Positions 1 through 8,762 of a DNA stretch of 64,000 nt are shown piece by piece (positions within the stretch are counted from its first letter, which is position 1; every line of letters begins with the position of its first letter). The notes under the pieces were generated by a model that saw only the letters and a list, made by a program, of their open reading frames with translations, was not told the DNA's origin and made no database searches. A program made the position numbers and the translations under genes. This DNA comes from Bacteroides sp. OF04-15BH (GTDB lineage: Bacteria > Bacteroidota > Bacteroidia > Bacteroidales > Bacteroidaceae). The stretch lies in contig NZ_QUEM01000004.1 in NCBI RefSeq assembly GCF_003477995.1, positions 1 to 64,000 of the forward strand, in the 5' to 3' direction.

Positions 1-40
1 TTTGCTTACATTTTAGTATCTTTGACTTGTTGGAAACAAC
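1..40 (+). CRISPR. Last 40 nt of a type II-C CRISPR repeat (array continues left of window)
   Basis: The first 40 bases are the 3' part of a CRISPR repeat. The tracrRNA anti-repeat at 5915-5938 is its reverse complement apart from one missing T and the last base, and it implies seven more bases (GTTGTGA) before the window. This gives a 47-nt repeat with GTTGT and ACAAC at its ends, the format of Bacteroides type II-C repeats as I recall them. No second repeat follows within the next 100 bases, so this is the cas-proximal terminal unit. Because the tracrRNA pairs with the plus-strand sense, the crRNAs are read rightwards, towards the 3' end of cas2. Spacers and array length cannot be seen here. 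Confidence 0.88.
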
Positions 41-110
41 AGACTTGCTATAACAAACATTATATCAAGCAATTAGTTCGACTCCTTCAATTTAAAAAAG
101 CAAAGCTATA

Positions 111-150
111 GAAATGATAAATCCAGTAGCATTACAGGATTTATCATTTC
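111..150 (-). terminator. Hairpin between cas2 and the array; likely cas operon terminator
   Basis: A perfect 14-bp inverted repeat (arms 111-124 and 137-150, 12-nt loop) lies 18 nt past the cas2 stop. On the minus strand it is followed, after about a dozen bases, by a run of six T (94-99). It would end the cas mRNA and could also stop rightward array transcripts from running into antisense of cas2. Confidence 0.6.
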
Positions 151-168
151 TACTTACCAACAGTTCTT

Positions 169-504
169 TTAAAACAGTTCCAGTTGCTGCTCAGAAGCAA
201 TTACATCTATAGTTTTTTTTCCATAAAAAAGTTCAATATTTCCAAACTGCTTATCGGTTATACAAAGAATTCCAACACTTCCGAACTCCGGTAAAAATGC
301 TTTTACCCTTTTAACATGAACAGCCGCATTCTCGCAACTGTTGCAGTGCCTGATATATATTGAAAATTGAAATTTCGTAAAACCATCTCTTAAAAGGTTA
401 TTCCGAAATGTTGTATAAGCCTTTTTATCCTTTTTGGTTTCTGTAGGCAAATCAAAGAAAACAAGCAACCACATAATCCTATATTCACTAAGTCTGTCTT
501 TCAT
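169..504 (-). CDS. cas2: CRISPR-associated endonuclease Cas2
   Basis: Small ferredoxin-fold protein of 111 aa that, with Cas1, forms the spacer-integration complex. The N-terminal beta strand carries the family pattern WLLVFFDLPT with the conserved Asp, followed by a KKDKKAYTTFR helix region and a short C-terminal tail. The size is normal for type II Cas2. A TTG codon lies two residues upstream, but the ATG at 504 is preferred and leaves a 25-nt gap after cas1. It is the third gene of the cas9-cas1-cas2 operon. No csn2 or cas4 follows, which defines subtype II-C. Its base composition is AT-rich like the rest of the locus. Confidence 0.95.
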   Translation of the reverse strand: MKDRLSEYRIMWLLVFFDLPTETKKDKKAYTTFRNNLLRDGFTKFQFSIYIRHCNSCENAAVHVKRVKAFLPEFGSVGILCITDKQFGNIELFYGKKTIDVIASEQQLELF

Positions 505-529
505 ACACAATCATTACTGCTAAACATGA

Positions 530-1495
530 TTACATCTCCGGGTAAGATATTTTGCGCAATTCTCCTGCAAAACATTTGTATAATGACGATGTTGTTATAC
601 TTGCTGCAACCATCAGAGGACTACGTTTACCATTAATTACGACCTCTAAGGTAGGAATAGACAATAGTTTGGCTTTCAAATCTCTTGACAGTTCAAAATC
701 ATTGTTATAAGGGTTGGCAAGCATTTCGGTTTTCCAAATTCCATAGACCAAATTATCAACATATGGTCTATAAGGCTCCATAATATCATCCGCTAAACAA
801 TAAGCATTATATCTATTATGATGATGTATTCCTAACGTAGGTAATAAACCACTTGATACTAAACTTCTTGCAATTATTGCACGCAGTATTGCATAACCAT
901 AATTCAACAGATTATTAGGCGGCATGCCTTCCCTATCTCTACAGAAGCCTTTTATGGGGAACAGATTTTTCCAATAAAAAGCCGCAGCCCGGGCTTCCAT
1001 GTTCTCTGCATCACCACTTTTAACCTCATCTACCCATACTCGCATACACCGAATCTCATGATCGCAATAAATTCCCAAGACCTTCCACTGATTATAAATT
1101 TTTGCTTTAATTGTTTGTTGCCATAATTGTTTTTGAAGAGGAACAGAAGCATCCAATTGCATTCTAAAGCGTTCATTTTGAGTTGTATTTCCATAAAGCG
1201 GAAGCATTAACCCAACAGGCATATTTTTATGATCACAAGTGATAATAGCACAATTATTCTCAAGCAAAGCTTCCAATAATCCAGATGTTATTGTAATCTG
1301 TCTATTATCAATAACCACCACACCGATATCTTCTATGGGCTTGGTTACTTCAGAAGCCTTTTTGAAACTATCAGAAACGGAGGTGCATTTCTGCACCTCC
1401 GGAAGCTTTATTACCATCTGATTGTTTCTCAACGAGAGATATGCCGGATTTCCAAAATATAGTGTTTTCTTGATCATGGTAATAATGTTAGTCAT
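530..1495 (-). CDS. cas1: CRISPR-associated endonuclease Cas1, type II
   Basis: Integrase subunit of spacer acquisition, about 320 aa, normal length for type II Cas1. The alpha-helical catalytic half contains EARAAAFYWKNLFP, with the metal-binding Glu, then LNYGYAILRAIIARSL, GIHHHNRYNAYCLADDIMEPYRP with a catalytic His/Asp region. The ATG at 1495 overlaps the cas9 stop as TAATG, which suggests translational coupling. A second Met (MIKKTLYFG) seven codons in resembles the usual Cas1 N-terminus and is an alternative start at 1477. Together with Cas2 it makes this an adaptation-competent locus by gene content. Confidence 0.96.
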   Translation of the reverse strand: MTNIITMIKKTLYFGNPAYLSLRNNQMVIKLPEVQKCTSVSDSFKKASEVTKPIEDIGVVVIDNRQITITSGLLEALLENNCAIITCDHKNMPVGLMLPLYGNTTQNERFRMQLDASVPLQKQLWQQTIKAKIYNQWKVLGIYCDHEIRCMRVWVDEVKSGDAENMEARAAAFYWKNLFPIKGFCRDREGMPPNNLLNYGYAILRAIIARSLVSSGLLPTLGIHHHNRYNAYCLADDIMEPYRPYVDNLVYGIWKTEMLANPYNNDFELSRDLKAKLLSIPTLEVVINGKRSPLMVAASITTSSLYKCFAGELRKISYPEM

Positions 1496-4400
1496 TAATA
1501 TTCACCGACAGAAACTATTTTGCCAATATGATTAACTCTGACCTTGACTATTTTATCCAATCCTTTTGAACTTCGAAAATCAGTCCAGGTAATTCCTTTC
1601 ATTTTGGTAGAACTATTATCAATAGTCGTTTCTAAATGGTGTCTGAAAACATATTTTCTATATGATATTTTCTGAACACGGAATAAATTCGGACTAATCA
1701 AACTATAATTATCTGGATTGAGTAAATCGATATTGGCAGGATCAAACCCAGTCTTTGCATTCGGAAAAACAAAATACTCATTCTGTTTCATCGTAAACAG
1801 GAATTGCCATCCTTCATCAGTTTTATAATTCCGATCTACAGCAGGCAAACCTTGATTAACCCTTTCTACCACCTCAAAGAAAGGCACCACTTTTTCTGTT
1901 ATTTCATATTCTATATTCCCTTCTTTATCTAATTTTATCTGTCCATTCTTGTCTTGTTTTGGTTTCTTATATACAGCAACATGATGATTATTGCCTGTTG
2001 ACACAAAGTCACAGCCTATCATATCACCATTTTCGTCCAAAAGTGCTTGGCCATCCTTATCTTTTTTATGATGCAAAGCAACAACCGTGCTTGGCCCTTC
2101 GACTTTCACACATTTTATACAGATACCCTTTTCTTTATTCAGCCATATTGGATTCTCTTCTAAATTAGAAAATGCTTTATCTTTGTTTCCTCCGAACTCA
2201 GCAAGTCTCTTTTCCAGAACTCTTCTTATTGAAGGATCGACAACTTTCTCCAAATTCAAATCTTTACTTATAGGCTTCCGAACCGTATATAGTATTTCCC
2301 AATCTGACAATCTAACCTTTTCCGGCACCTGTTCACGCTGCCGTTCATCTATATACAAGGGAACTTTCTCCAGCGAATTTGATCCGGTAAAGGCTTTCTT
2401 TGGATTTCCATCGAACTCTCCCAGTCGCTTCAACAATGCGTTTCGATATTTTTCGTTACTGACACGCATAATTTTTTCTTGCGTGAAGGATGCGTTGACA
2501 CATTCTTCAGAAAAAATTCGACGCTTTGACACACCATAAATAGTTTCCAAATGTAACTGCCCACGTGGTGTTAACTGGATTTTACTCCTTTCTCCATTTT
2601 TAAATTTACCACGGTTCACATTATTGGTAACGACCTTATTTTTCGCTTTTACAGAAACAAGCAGGCTTTCCATGAGACGTTTGGTTTCGGCACGGAATTT
2701 ATTTAAAGGCATGGGAGGATTTATTCTTCCATCCTTAAAATACTTGTTCTTAATAGCCATAATATTGCTGTGTTCTTTATGTTCTGAATCATACGCAGCA
2801 TTTCTATAATTAAAGAACTGCACATAAGCTTCTTTGGTAAAAGCAACAGTCAACGCATCCATGGCATGATGACGATGATCATTTCTTTTTGTCCAGTTCA
2901 CAATTCTTTTTACAGTCCGCCCGTCTCGGTCTTGATAAGTTTCCACTTCTCCCAATGCTTCATACTTCGAAAGATTCAGTTCTTTCATAACATCAACAAG
3001 CTGCCAATCCTGGCGTAATTGTTCTGTTATGGACCCCGATGTGGCAATAACTCTGCGACAAATCTCATTCAGCATCTCAAGCGCTTTCTTGGCTATATAT
3101 TGTGTATTCCGCAAATCACGGTCAACAAAACCATCAGGAATTTCAAGGGCACTCATTTTCAATTTTCTAAGTTTGGTGGGCTTTCCTCTGAAGATATTTT
3201 CACAGCGGTTCACATATGCTTCTAGTTCTTCCTCTCCATACTTAGACTGAACAAAATCATACGCAGTCATTAGTCCTTTTTCAATATTTACAGAACGATA
3301 TTCCAAAGTTTTATTGGAAAGTGAATCGTCAAAAATCCTCGCTTTAGGAATAATGTGCTCTATGTCTATCTCCTTAGAAAACAAAAGTTCTCTGGGGATA
3401 TATTTATTTGAATATAAAGTATGGTAATTGTTCTCCTTCAATTCTTCATACAATTTATATCTGATAATATCTGTCCTGCTTACGGTTGACAGATTGAACT
3501 CTTTAAGAAGAATCTCACGAATCTTCTCATTTTCCTTAGTGTTTGAAGCAATGGATTTTATTAATTCCTCTCTTTCCTTAGAACTCTTTTTGAGTTCACG
3601 TGCCAATTCTATACGTATCTCATCAGGCCTTCCATATTCATTTATAATCTGATTGACCACATTAATCATCTGGTTAAGAATTTTTTCTACAACAGGATTA
3701 CGCAAACCGTTTTTCGGTATCAGCTGCAGTTTGTCCTTTAAGACCTTATTGGCTATTTCTTCTTTTGTCAGTGATGATCTTGAATGACGATATCCGGCAT
3801 AATCGCAAGCGACACTATATTGATTTCCTTCTTTCATATAAGGCAAAATCTTACGAATAGCCTTGGCACTCAAACTTGCATAATCACCCTCAAAAGTAAC
3901 ATTAGCTATGGACTGCGCATAGTCGCGTTCCATGCCGCACAAGCTCATCAATTTCTGTATCAGACTTTCGTTTCCTGTACGAGAATTATCCCCTTCGAAA
4001 GAATATAACAGATGCCATAACCGGAAAAAATCTTTGCGCTCCATTTCTTTATTGCTTTCGCCCAAATCCATGACCAACAAATTCGTATTCCAACCCAAAT
4101 CGGTAAAAATTTGGAAAAGCATATCCATTATTTCCTGAGAAGACTTCTTGAAATCAACAGGTTCATAACCATAAGTTTCAATAGCTCTACTAAATGCAGA
4201 GAATAAAGCAAACCCCGTACGATTACCTTCTATTGATTTGAAATTCAAATCCAGATTCAAATCGCTTTCATCAAACAACAGTTTCAAGACATCAGACTTT
4301 TTAAGACTGCTCTTGATCATCAGTTCCTTGGCTAATATTTCCTTTTCTTCTAAATAAAGAGGCCTTCTACCATTTGTCAGCAAAGCATCCTCATAATCTT

Positions 4401-5793
4401 CAAATAATGTCTGCGGTTTCTTGGTTTTCTTTCTTTTTGTATTCTTATCTACAACAAAAACCTCTATATCATTGAGACATTGCCATATTTTGAATTCCTG
4501 AAATAAAGGATGAGAGCGTGATATTACTTTGGCTCCTATTATTTTTTCTCTGCCATCAGGAAGAATCCGTTTTTCCCTTTCAAGTTCACACACACTGACA
4601 AGTCCTTTCTGACTCTTCAACTTTCTCTGATAGAAAATAACAACGTCTCTTATCTCATTTTTTAAAGATTCCGTGAGTTCCCCATGAAACTTAGCTTGTG
4701 TTTCCCAAATCTTATCAAACTCATCCATGTAGTCCTGTCGGTAAAATACTATATTACGTAAACCTCTATTGGGATTCTCTTGGATAATTCTCAAAAGATA
4801 TTGGCCGACAGTTTCACGATTGAAGTACAATTCCTTACTTCGGTCACTAATTGCACCGAGATAACCACTCGAAGAACTAATCTGACCATTGATTTCCTGA
4901 ATCACAATGGCCAACATCTCAGGTGGAAGTTTCTCCCTTTGTGCTTGAACTCTCCAGCTATAAGTTTCTATTTTCTGTTCCTGCCCTTTTGTTGTTCTTT
5001 TTAATCCGGATAAATGTAAATCCTTTATTACATATTGAGTTTCTGCTTTTTCTTCATTCCACACTTCAACAGTTTCTTGCCAAACAAAATTTTCAGCAAG
5101 TTTAGTCCAAGTTTGGGTTTTATTTTTTCCACGCAACCCTTCTTTAAGAATATCCGTTAATACATCTGGATAAAAGGTTTTCTGAAAATCCCAAAGACGA
5201 TTTAATTCATTCTGTAAATCAGAACGGTAAAAATCAGGCAAGATTTTTCGTCCTTGTCGCAAATATTCCAAACAGAGCTCTCCAGGTGTCAGATTATCTT
5301 CATAAAGCTTTTTAGCTATGTCCATGGAATCAATCAGGCTGCCATCTTCTTCTGTTTTTTTGATTTTACGCGAACTTTTATATCCTCGCTTTTTATTTAT
5401 CATCAGCAAGACTCTTGCAAGATCTTTCAATGATATCTCTTCGGAAACAGCCTTTGCCCGTAAATGATAAGTTTCAAATGTAGATTTATTACCAGATTCT
5501 GATAAAATATCAGAATCGGTAATGAAGCCATGCTCTTTCAAAATCTGAATAAGAATATCTCTTCTGTATTTATATCTTTGCAGATTATGTCTGGCACTTC
5601 TTTTTTGGGTTCTTGCCGCATTCGTGGTTATGCTTTTACCTTTCTCAAAATCCTGAATCTCATCAGAAGAAAGAGGATTCACTCTTACACCAGCTTTTAT
5701 TATATTTGACTCCTCCTGAGGATTTTCAGCTTCATTAACCAATGCCCAACCGATACTTGTCGTACCTAAATCAAGTCCTAATATCTTTTTCAT
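1495..5793 (-). CDS. cas9: Type II-C CRISPR RNA-guided endonuclease Cas9
   Basis: RNA-guided DNA nuclease of 1432 aa, the long form seen in Bacteroidetes and larger than the roughly 1000-1100 aa of compact II-C enzymes. RuvC-I is LGLDLGTTSIGWA with Asp8; RuvC-II is IRIELAREL with Glu729; HNH is DIEHIIPKARIFDDS with His813; RuvC-III is HRHHAMDAL with His976 and Asp979. All catalytic residues are present, so both strands should be cut. An Arg/Lys-rich bridge segment follows RuvC-I near residues 55-80. The C-terminal 350 residues are the presumed PAM-interacting part and carry a Lys-rich DKDGQALLDENGD-like region. It is the first gene of the operon and is transcribed away from the tracrRNA. The coding sequence is clearly more AT-rich than the flanking chromosome. 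Confidence 0.97.
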   Translation of the reverse strand: MKKILGLDLGTTSIGWALVNEAENPQEESNIIKAGVRVNPLSSDEIQDFEKGKSITTNAARTQKRSARHNLQRYKYRRDILIQILKEHGFITDSDILSESGNKSTFETYHLRAKAVSEEISLKDLARVLLMINKKRGYKSSRKIKKTEEDGSLIDSMDIAKKLYEDNLTPGELCLEYLRQGRKILPDFYRSDLQNELNRLWDFQKTFYPDVLTDILKEGLRGKNKTQTWTKLAENFVWQETVEVWNEEKAETQYVIKDLHLSGLKRTTKGQEQKIETYSWRVQAQREKLPPEMLAIVIQEINGQISSSSGYLGAISDRSKELYFNRETVGQYLLRIIQENPNRGLRNIVFYRQDYMDEFDKIWETQAKFHGELTESLKNEIRDVVIFYQRKLKSQKGLVSVCELEREKRILPDGREKIIGAKVISRSHPLFQEFKIWQCLNDIEVFVVDKNTKRKKTKKPQTLFEDYEDALLTNGRRPLYLEEKEILAKELMIKSSLKKSDVLKLLFDESDLNLDLNFKSIEGNRTGFALFSAFSRAIETYGYEPVDFKKSSQEIMDMLFQIFTDLGWNTNLLVMDLGESNKEMERKDFFRLWHLLYSFEGDNSRTGNESLIQKLMSLCGMERDYAQSIANVTFEGDYASLSAKAIRKILPYMKEGNQYSVACDYAGYRHSRSSLTKEEIANKVLKDKLQLIPKNGLRNPVVEKILNQMINVVNQIINEYGRPDEIRIELARELKKSSKEREELIKSIASNTKENEKIREILLKEFNLSTVSRTDIIRYKLYEELKENNYHTLYSNKYIPRELLFSKEIDIEHIIPKARIFDDSLSNKTLEYRSVNIEKGLMTAYDFVQSKYGEEELEAYVNRCENIFRGKPTKLRKLKMSALEIPDGFVDRDLRNTQYIAKKALEMLNEICRRVIATSGSITEQLRQDWQLVDVMKELNLSKYEALGEVETYQDRDGRTVKRIVNWTKRNDHRHHAMDALTVAFTKEAYVQFFNYRNAAYDSEHKEHSNIMAIKNKYFKDGRINPPMPLNKFRAETKRLMESLLVSVKAKNKVVTNNVNRGKFKNGERSKIQLTPRGQLHLETIYGVSKRRIFSEECVNASFTQEKIMRVSNEKYRNALLKRLGEFDGNPKKAFTGSNSLEKVPLYIDERQREQVPEKVRLSDWEILYTVRKPISKDLNLEKVVDPSIRRVLEKRLAEFGGNKDKAFSNLEENPIWLNKEKGICIKCVKVEGPSTVVALHHKKDKDGQALLDENGDMIGCDFVSTGNNHHVAVYKKPKQDKNGQIKLDKEGNIEYEITEKVVPFFEVVERVNQGLPAVDRNYKTDEGWQFLFTMKQNEYFVFPNAKTGFDPANIDLLNPDNYSLISPNLFRVQKISYRKYVFRHHLETTIDNSSTKMKGITWTDFRSSKGLDKIVKVRVNHIGKIVSVGEY

Positions 5794-5841
5794 TGCTTAT
5801 TGTATTTTATATATTTCTATTTCATAAACAGAACAATAAGC

Positions 5842-5874
5842 CAAATATAATAAATATATCTATAAAAAAACAAA
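5842..5874 (-). promoter_or_regulatory. Promoter of cas9-cas1-cas2
   Basis: On the minus strand a -33 TTTG (5871-5874) and a -7 box TATATTTG (5842-5849) are separated by 21 nt, a full match to the Bacteroidetes consensus. Transcription would start near 5835, leaving about 40 nt before the cas9 ATG. It lies back to back with the tracrRNA promoter. Confidence 0.72.
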
Positions 5875-5880
5875 CAAAAT

Positions 5881-5912
5881 ATTGTTTTATTAATCTACAT
5901 CTATTATTTTTG
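5881..5912 (+). promoter_or_regulatory. Promoter of tracrRNA
   Basis: A -33 ATTG (5881-5884) and a -7 TATTTTTG (5905-5912) are separated by 20 nt. The expected start, about seven bases after the -7 box, falls at 5917-5920, at the beginning of the anti-repeat. The two -33 elements of the divergent promoters are only six bases apart. Confidence 0.7.
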
Positions 5913-5914
5913 CA

Positions 5915-5996
5915 ATACTAAAATGTAGCAAATCACAATAAGGTTTATCCGTTGTGAAAACATTAGGTTCCCTCGTCCTTTAACGGGGGATTTTTT
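5915..5996 (+). ncRNA. tracrRNA for the type II-C system
   Basis: The anti-repeat at 5915-5938 pairs with the crRNA repeat over 23-24 positions with a single-base bulge. It is followed by a nexus-like AAGG...CCGTT segment (5940-5953), laid out as in the SpCas9 tracrRNA (AAGG..CCGTT). Next comes a small TGT-GAAA-ACA tetraloop hairpin (5953-5962). A terminator hairpin follows, TCCCTCG (5969-5975) paired with CGGGGGA (5984-5990, one G-U pair), ending in six T (5991-5996). The mature RNA would be about 78-80 nt. Transcription is opposite to cas9. The anti-repeat match is read directly from the sequence; the exact ends are inferred. Confidence 0.9.
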
Positions 5997-6116
5997 ATTT
6001 ATATAATCTCACAGCCCTATATTTATCTCATTGATTATTCCGTTCAGATATATTATTTAATACAAACTAATTTTCAGAAGATTTGAAAATCAACGATAGA
6101 AAAGAATCCGATATAC
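5997..6116. other. Intergenic, nothing recognised
   Basis: AT-rich gap between the tracrRNA terminator and the terminator of the sulfotransferase operon. Only a weak 7-bp inverted repeat (6070-6076 with 6084-6090) and no convincing gene are visible. Confidence 0.5.
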
Positions 6117-6163
6117 AAAAAACTCCGTCCCCTCTCCCGAATCGCTCGGAAAAGGGGACGGAG
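6117..6163 (-). terminator. Rho-independent terminator of the carA-to-sulfotransferase run
   Basis: Arms 6123-6133 and 6153-6163 form a perfect 11-bp GC-rich stem, with a small nested CCGA/TCGG hairpin in the loop. On the minus strand it is followed by six T (6122-6117). It lies 39 nt beyond the sulfotransferase stop and insulates it from the tracrRNA/cas region. Confidence 0.88.
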
Positions 6164-6201
6164 CCATTTTATACAATAATATTCGTCAAGCCATGCTCAG
6201 C

Positions 6202-7311
6202 TTAGTGCACCGGGTAATCCCAGTCCTTCAAGGCATAGCCCCAGTTGTCGTTCACCAGCTGAACGGTGCGCGGCTTGTATTCATACTTGTTCTTCTTGTA
6301 GCCTTTCTTCTTGCCCACATAAGCCTCAATGGCCGGACGGGCTTCTTCCCATCCCGGAATATTCAGCTTGCGGTAAATATCCTCGGTGGTGGCCAAAGCG
6401 TCACGCTCAAACTCCTCAAACTTCACCTCATAGAGATTGCCTTCGGGGATGAACTTCTTCTGCTCCTCGTAAGCGCGATACAGCTGTGTATAGGCATCGA
6501 GAATGTTCTGCTCCATCACGTTCTCATCGTAAGGCTGGAGCTCCAGCGGCTTGATGGTGTTGTTAAAGAAGCTGCGGGTACTCTCGAACACGGTGTAGGG
6601 ATTACGCATCAGATAGATGAACTTGGCGTTGGGGAACAGTTCCACCAGGGCCTTTACACGACCAGTGTGTGGCGGGTTCTTGGACAGATACTGTGTACCG
6701 CCGGTATTCCACAACGAAATCTTCACCAGTTTGAGGAAGGTCTCCTTAAATACCTTCAACTCCTCGGGGGTGATCTTCTCAAAAGTGAGGTAACGCTCGC
6801 AATACTCCATCATGCGCTCCGGGAAGAACCAGAAGTCATAATAAGAATAAGGCATCATGTTCGACAGGGCGAACTCTTCCTCCTGAGGCAGATCGGGCGC
6901 CAGCTCCATATTGTCGGTCGGACGCTTGTCCGGCATCAGCCAGCCCATGGTCTTCTTGAACATAGGTTGTCCGAACATCATCAGGTGCGGGAACACAGTC
7001 TGATAAGTAGTGGTGTAACCGAAATGCTTGTCCTGCGCAAAGATGTTGTGCACAAAAGTGGTTCCGCTGCGCCAGTGGCCCAAGATGAACACGGGGTCGT
7101 TCTGCAACGGCTGTGAAGCCAGCAGCTTTTCGTACTTCTTGTCCTGCAAACCCTTGAGGGTGCTCAACAGGCGGCACACGCCCTTGGTCAAATAATACTT
7201 GTTCTTGTATTTGGAACCGATATTCTGCCCGTCGGTCATCTTCTTAAATGTATCCCAGTCTGCGCCTACAAGCGTATTGACCGGCAATTTACTGAATTCC
7301 AGTAGTCCCAT
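6202..7311 (-). CDS. PAPS-dependent sulfotransferase family protein
   Basis: Transfers the sulfo group from 3'-phosphoadenosine-5'-phosphosulfate to an acceptor; 369 aa. The 5'-phosphosulfate loop is FILGHWRSGTTFVHNIF (about residues 74-90). The 3'-phosphate site is the IYLMRNPYTVFESTRSFF segment, with conserved Arg and Ser. These are the hallmarks of the Sulfotransfer_3 group. There is no signal peptide, so it is probably cytosolic. It is the last gene after SLC13-cysC-cysD-cysN, 14 nt behind cysN, so the operon supplies its own cofactor. In Bacteroides thetaiotaomicron the equivalently placed gene (BT_0416, from memory) sulfates cholesterol and related sterols. The substrate here is inferred only from that context. 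Confidence 0.85.
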   Translation of the reverse strand: MGLLEFSKLPVNTLVGADWDTFKKMTDGQNIGSKYKNKYYLTKGVCRLLSTLKGLQDKKYEKLLASQPLQNDPVFILGHWRSGTTFVHNIFAQDKHFGYTTTYQTVFPHLMMFGQPMFKKTMGWLMPDKRPTDNMELAPDLPQEEEFALSNMMPYSYYDFWFFPERMMEYCERYLTFEKITPEELKVFKETFLKLVKISLWNTGGTQYLSKNPPHTGRVKALVELFPNAKFIYLMRNPYTVFESTRSFFNNTIKPLELQPYDENVMEQNILDAYTQLYRAYEEQKKFIPEGNLYEVKFEEFERDALATTEDIYRKLNIPGWEEARPAIEAYVGKKKGYKKNKYEYKPRTVQLVNDNWGYALKDWDYPVH

Positions 7312-7325
7312 TCCTTCCTCCTCTC

Positions 7326-8750
7326 TTATTTGATGATGTTAATGGCGATACCCTGACGTGAAAGGTCTTTCACAGCCTTCTCAATCGCGTCGTAATGCTC
7401 CGGAGCAATGCCCAGTTTCGGCAGGTTCAGTTCCGGAATATCTTCGTGCTCGATGTCGGCTACATCTGTAGGACCGATGATCATACCCACCGCACTGGTG
7501 TTGTTGGTAATCGGGTCGATCAGGATGAATGAACCGGTAGCCTTGTTCTTGGAATAAGCGTCGAAGAACAGGGTCTTGGCTGTGGTGATCTGCACACGTC
7601 CGATCTCGTTGAGTTTGAAGAACTCGGCCGGGCTTTGCTCCATAGTGTTCACGTCTACCTTATAGGCAATCTGATCGATGGTGGCACGGGTGGTATTGGT
7701 ATTGTGCTTCAGATAGAACTGCTTCTTGCGATCCATAGGCTCCTCGTCCATCCACACGAGCATGGTTTCTACATGACGGCCGATCTCCGGCAGATTGTCG
7801 CTTTTGACAATCATCTCGCCACGGGAGATGTCGATCTCATCCTCCAAAGTAATGGTGACACACTGCGGACAGAAAGCTTCTTCGAGCTCGCCCTCGTAGG
7901 TCACGATGCTCTTTACGTGTGATTTCTTCTTGGAAGGCAGGGCCATGATTTCGTCGCCCTTACGGATTACGCCGGAAGCGATCTTGCCGCAGAAACCACG
8001 GAAGTCGAGGTTCGGACGCAGCACGTACTGTACCGGATAGCGGAAGTCGTCCATATTGCGGTCGGTGTGGATAGGCACAGTCTCCAGGAAGTCGAGCAAT
8101 GCCGGTCCTTCGTACCACGGAGTGCGGTCGGACTTCTCTACCACGTTGTCGCCATCAAGGGCGGACAGCGGGAAGCAGGTTACATCGTCAATACCCAGGT
8201 AATCGGTCAGCTTGCGGTACTCGCCCACAATCTTGTCGAACACTTCCTGACTGAAGTCTACCAGGTCCATCTTGTTTACAGCCAGCACAATGTGCTTGAT
8301 GCCGAGCAAAGACACCAGGAAGGTGTGGCGACGGGTCTGGGTGATGACACCGGTACGGGCATCCACCAGAATGATGGCCAGATTGGCGGTAGAGCCACCG
8401 GTAATCATATTGCGGGTATATTGTTCGTGTCCCGGAGTGTCGGCAATGATGAACTTACGCAAATTGGTTGAGAAATAACGGTAGGCCACGTCGATGGTGA
8501 TACCCTCCTCACGCTCGGCTTTCAGTCCGTCGAGCAACAGGGCGTAGTCGATGTGCTCACCGGCATTGCCCACACGCTTGCTGTCGCGCTCCAACGCCTG
8601 CAACTGGTCTTCATAGAGCTTCTTGCTGTCGAACAGCAGACGGCCGATCAGCGTAGACTTTCCGTCGTCTACAGAACCGGCGGTCAGCAAACGCAACAGG
8701 TCTTTCTTTTCATCCTGATCCAGGAATTCCTTAATATTTTGAACTGCCAT
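7326..8750 (-). CDS. cysN: ATP sulfurylase large (GTPase) subunit CysN
   Basis: GTP-driven subunit of sulfate adenylyltransferase, which with CysD makes adenosine phosphosulfate; 474 aa. GTPase motifs are visible: G1 [16 protein letters not shown], switch/G2 region [13 protein letters not shown]3 DTPGHEQY, G4 NKMD, G5 SAL. EF-Tu-like beta-barrel domains follow from about residue 230. The protein ends without a fused APS kinase domain, which fits the separate cysC two genes upstream. It lies 12 nt after cysD and 14 nt before the sulfotransferase. No gene for reductive sulfate assimilation (PAPS or sulfite reductase) is present nearby, so the pathway points to sulfation rather than cysteine synthesis. 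Confidence 0.96.
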   Translation of the reverse strand: MAVQNIKEFLDQDEKKDLLRLLTAGSVDDGKSTLIGRLLFDSKKLYEDQLQALERDSKRVGNAGEHIDYALLLDGLKAEREEGITIDVAYRYFSTNLRKFIIADTPGHEQYTRNMITGGSTANLAIILVDARTGVITQTRRHTFLVSLLGIKHIVLAVNKMDLVDFSQEVFDKIVGEYRKLTDYLGIDDVTCFPLSALDGDNVVEKSDRTPWYEGPALLDFLETVPIHTDRNMDDFRYPVQYVLRPNLDFRGFCGKIASGVIRKGDEIMALPSKKKSHVKSIVTYEGELEEAFCPQCVTITLEDEIDISRGEMIVKSDNLPEIGRHVETMLVWMDEEPMDRKKQFYLKHNTNTTRATIDQIAYKVDVNTMEQSPAEFFKLNEIGRVQITTAKTLFFDAYSKNKATGSFILIDPITNNTSAVGMIIGPTDVADIEHEDIPELNLPKLGIAPEHYDAIEKAVKDLSRQGIAINIIK

Positions 8751-8762
8751 AATCTTTCTGTT

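Noticed and set aside
41-70. A 30-nt spacer followed by another repeat to the right of position 40
   Set aside because: The sequence from 71 onwards has no similarity to the repeat, so 1-40 is the terminal repeat and 41-168 is flanking sequence.
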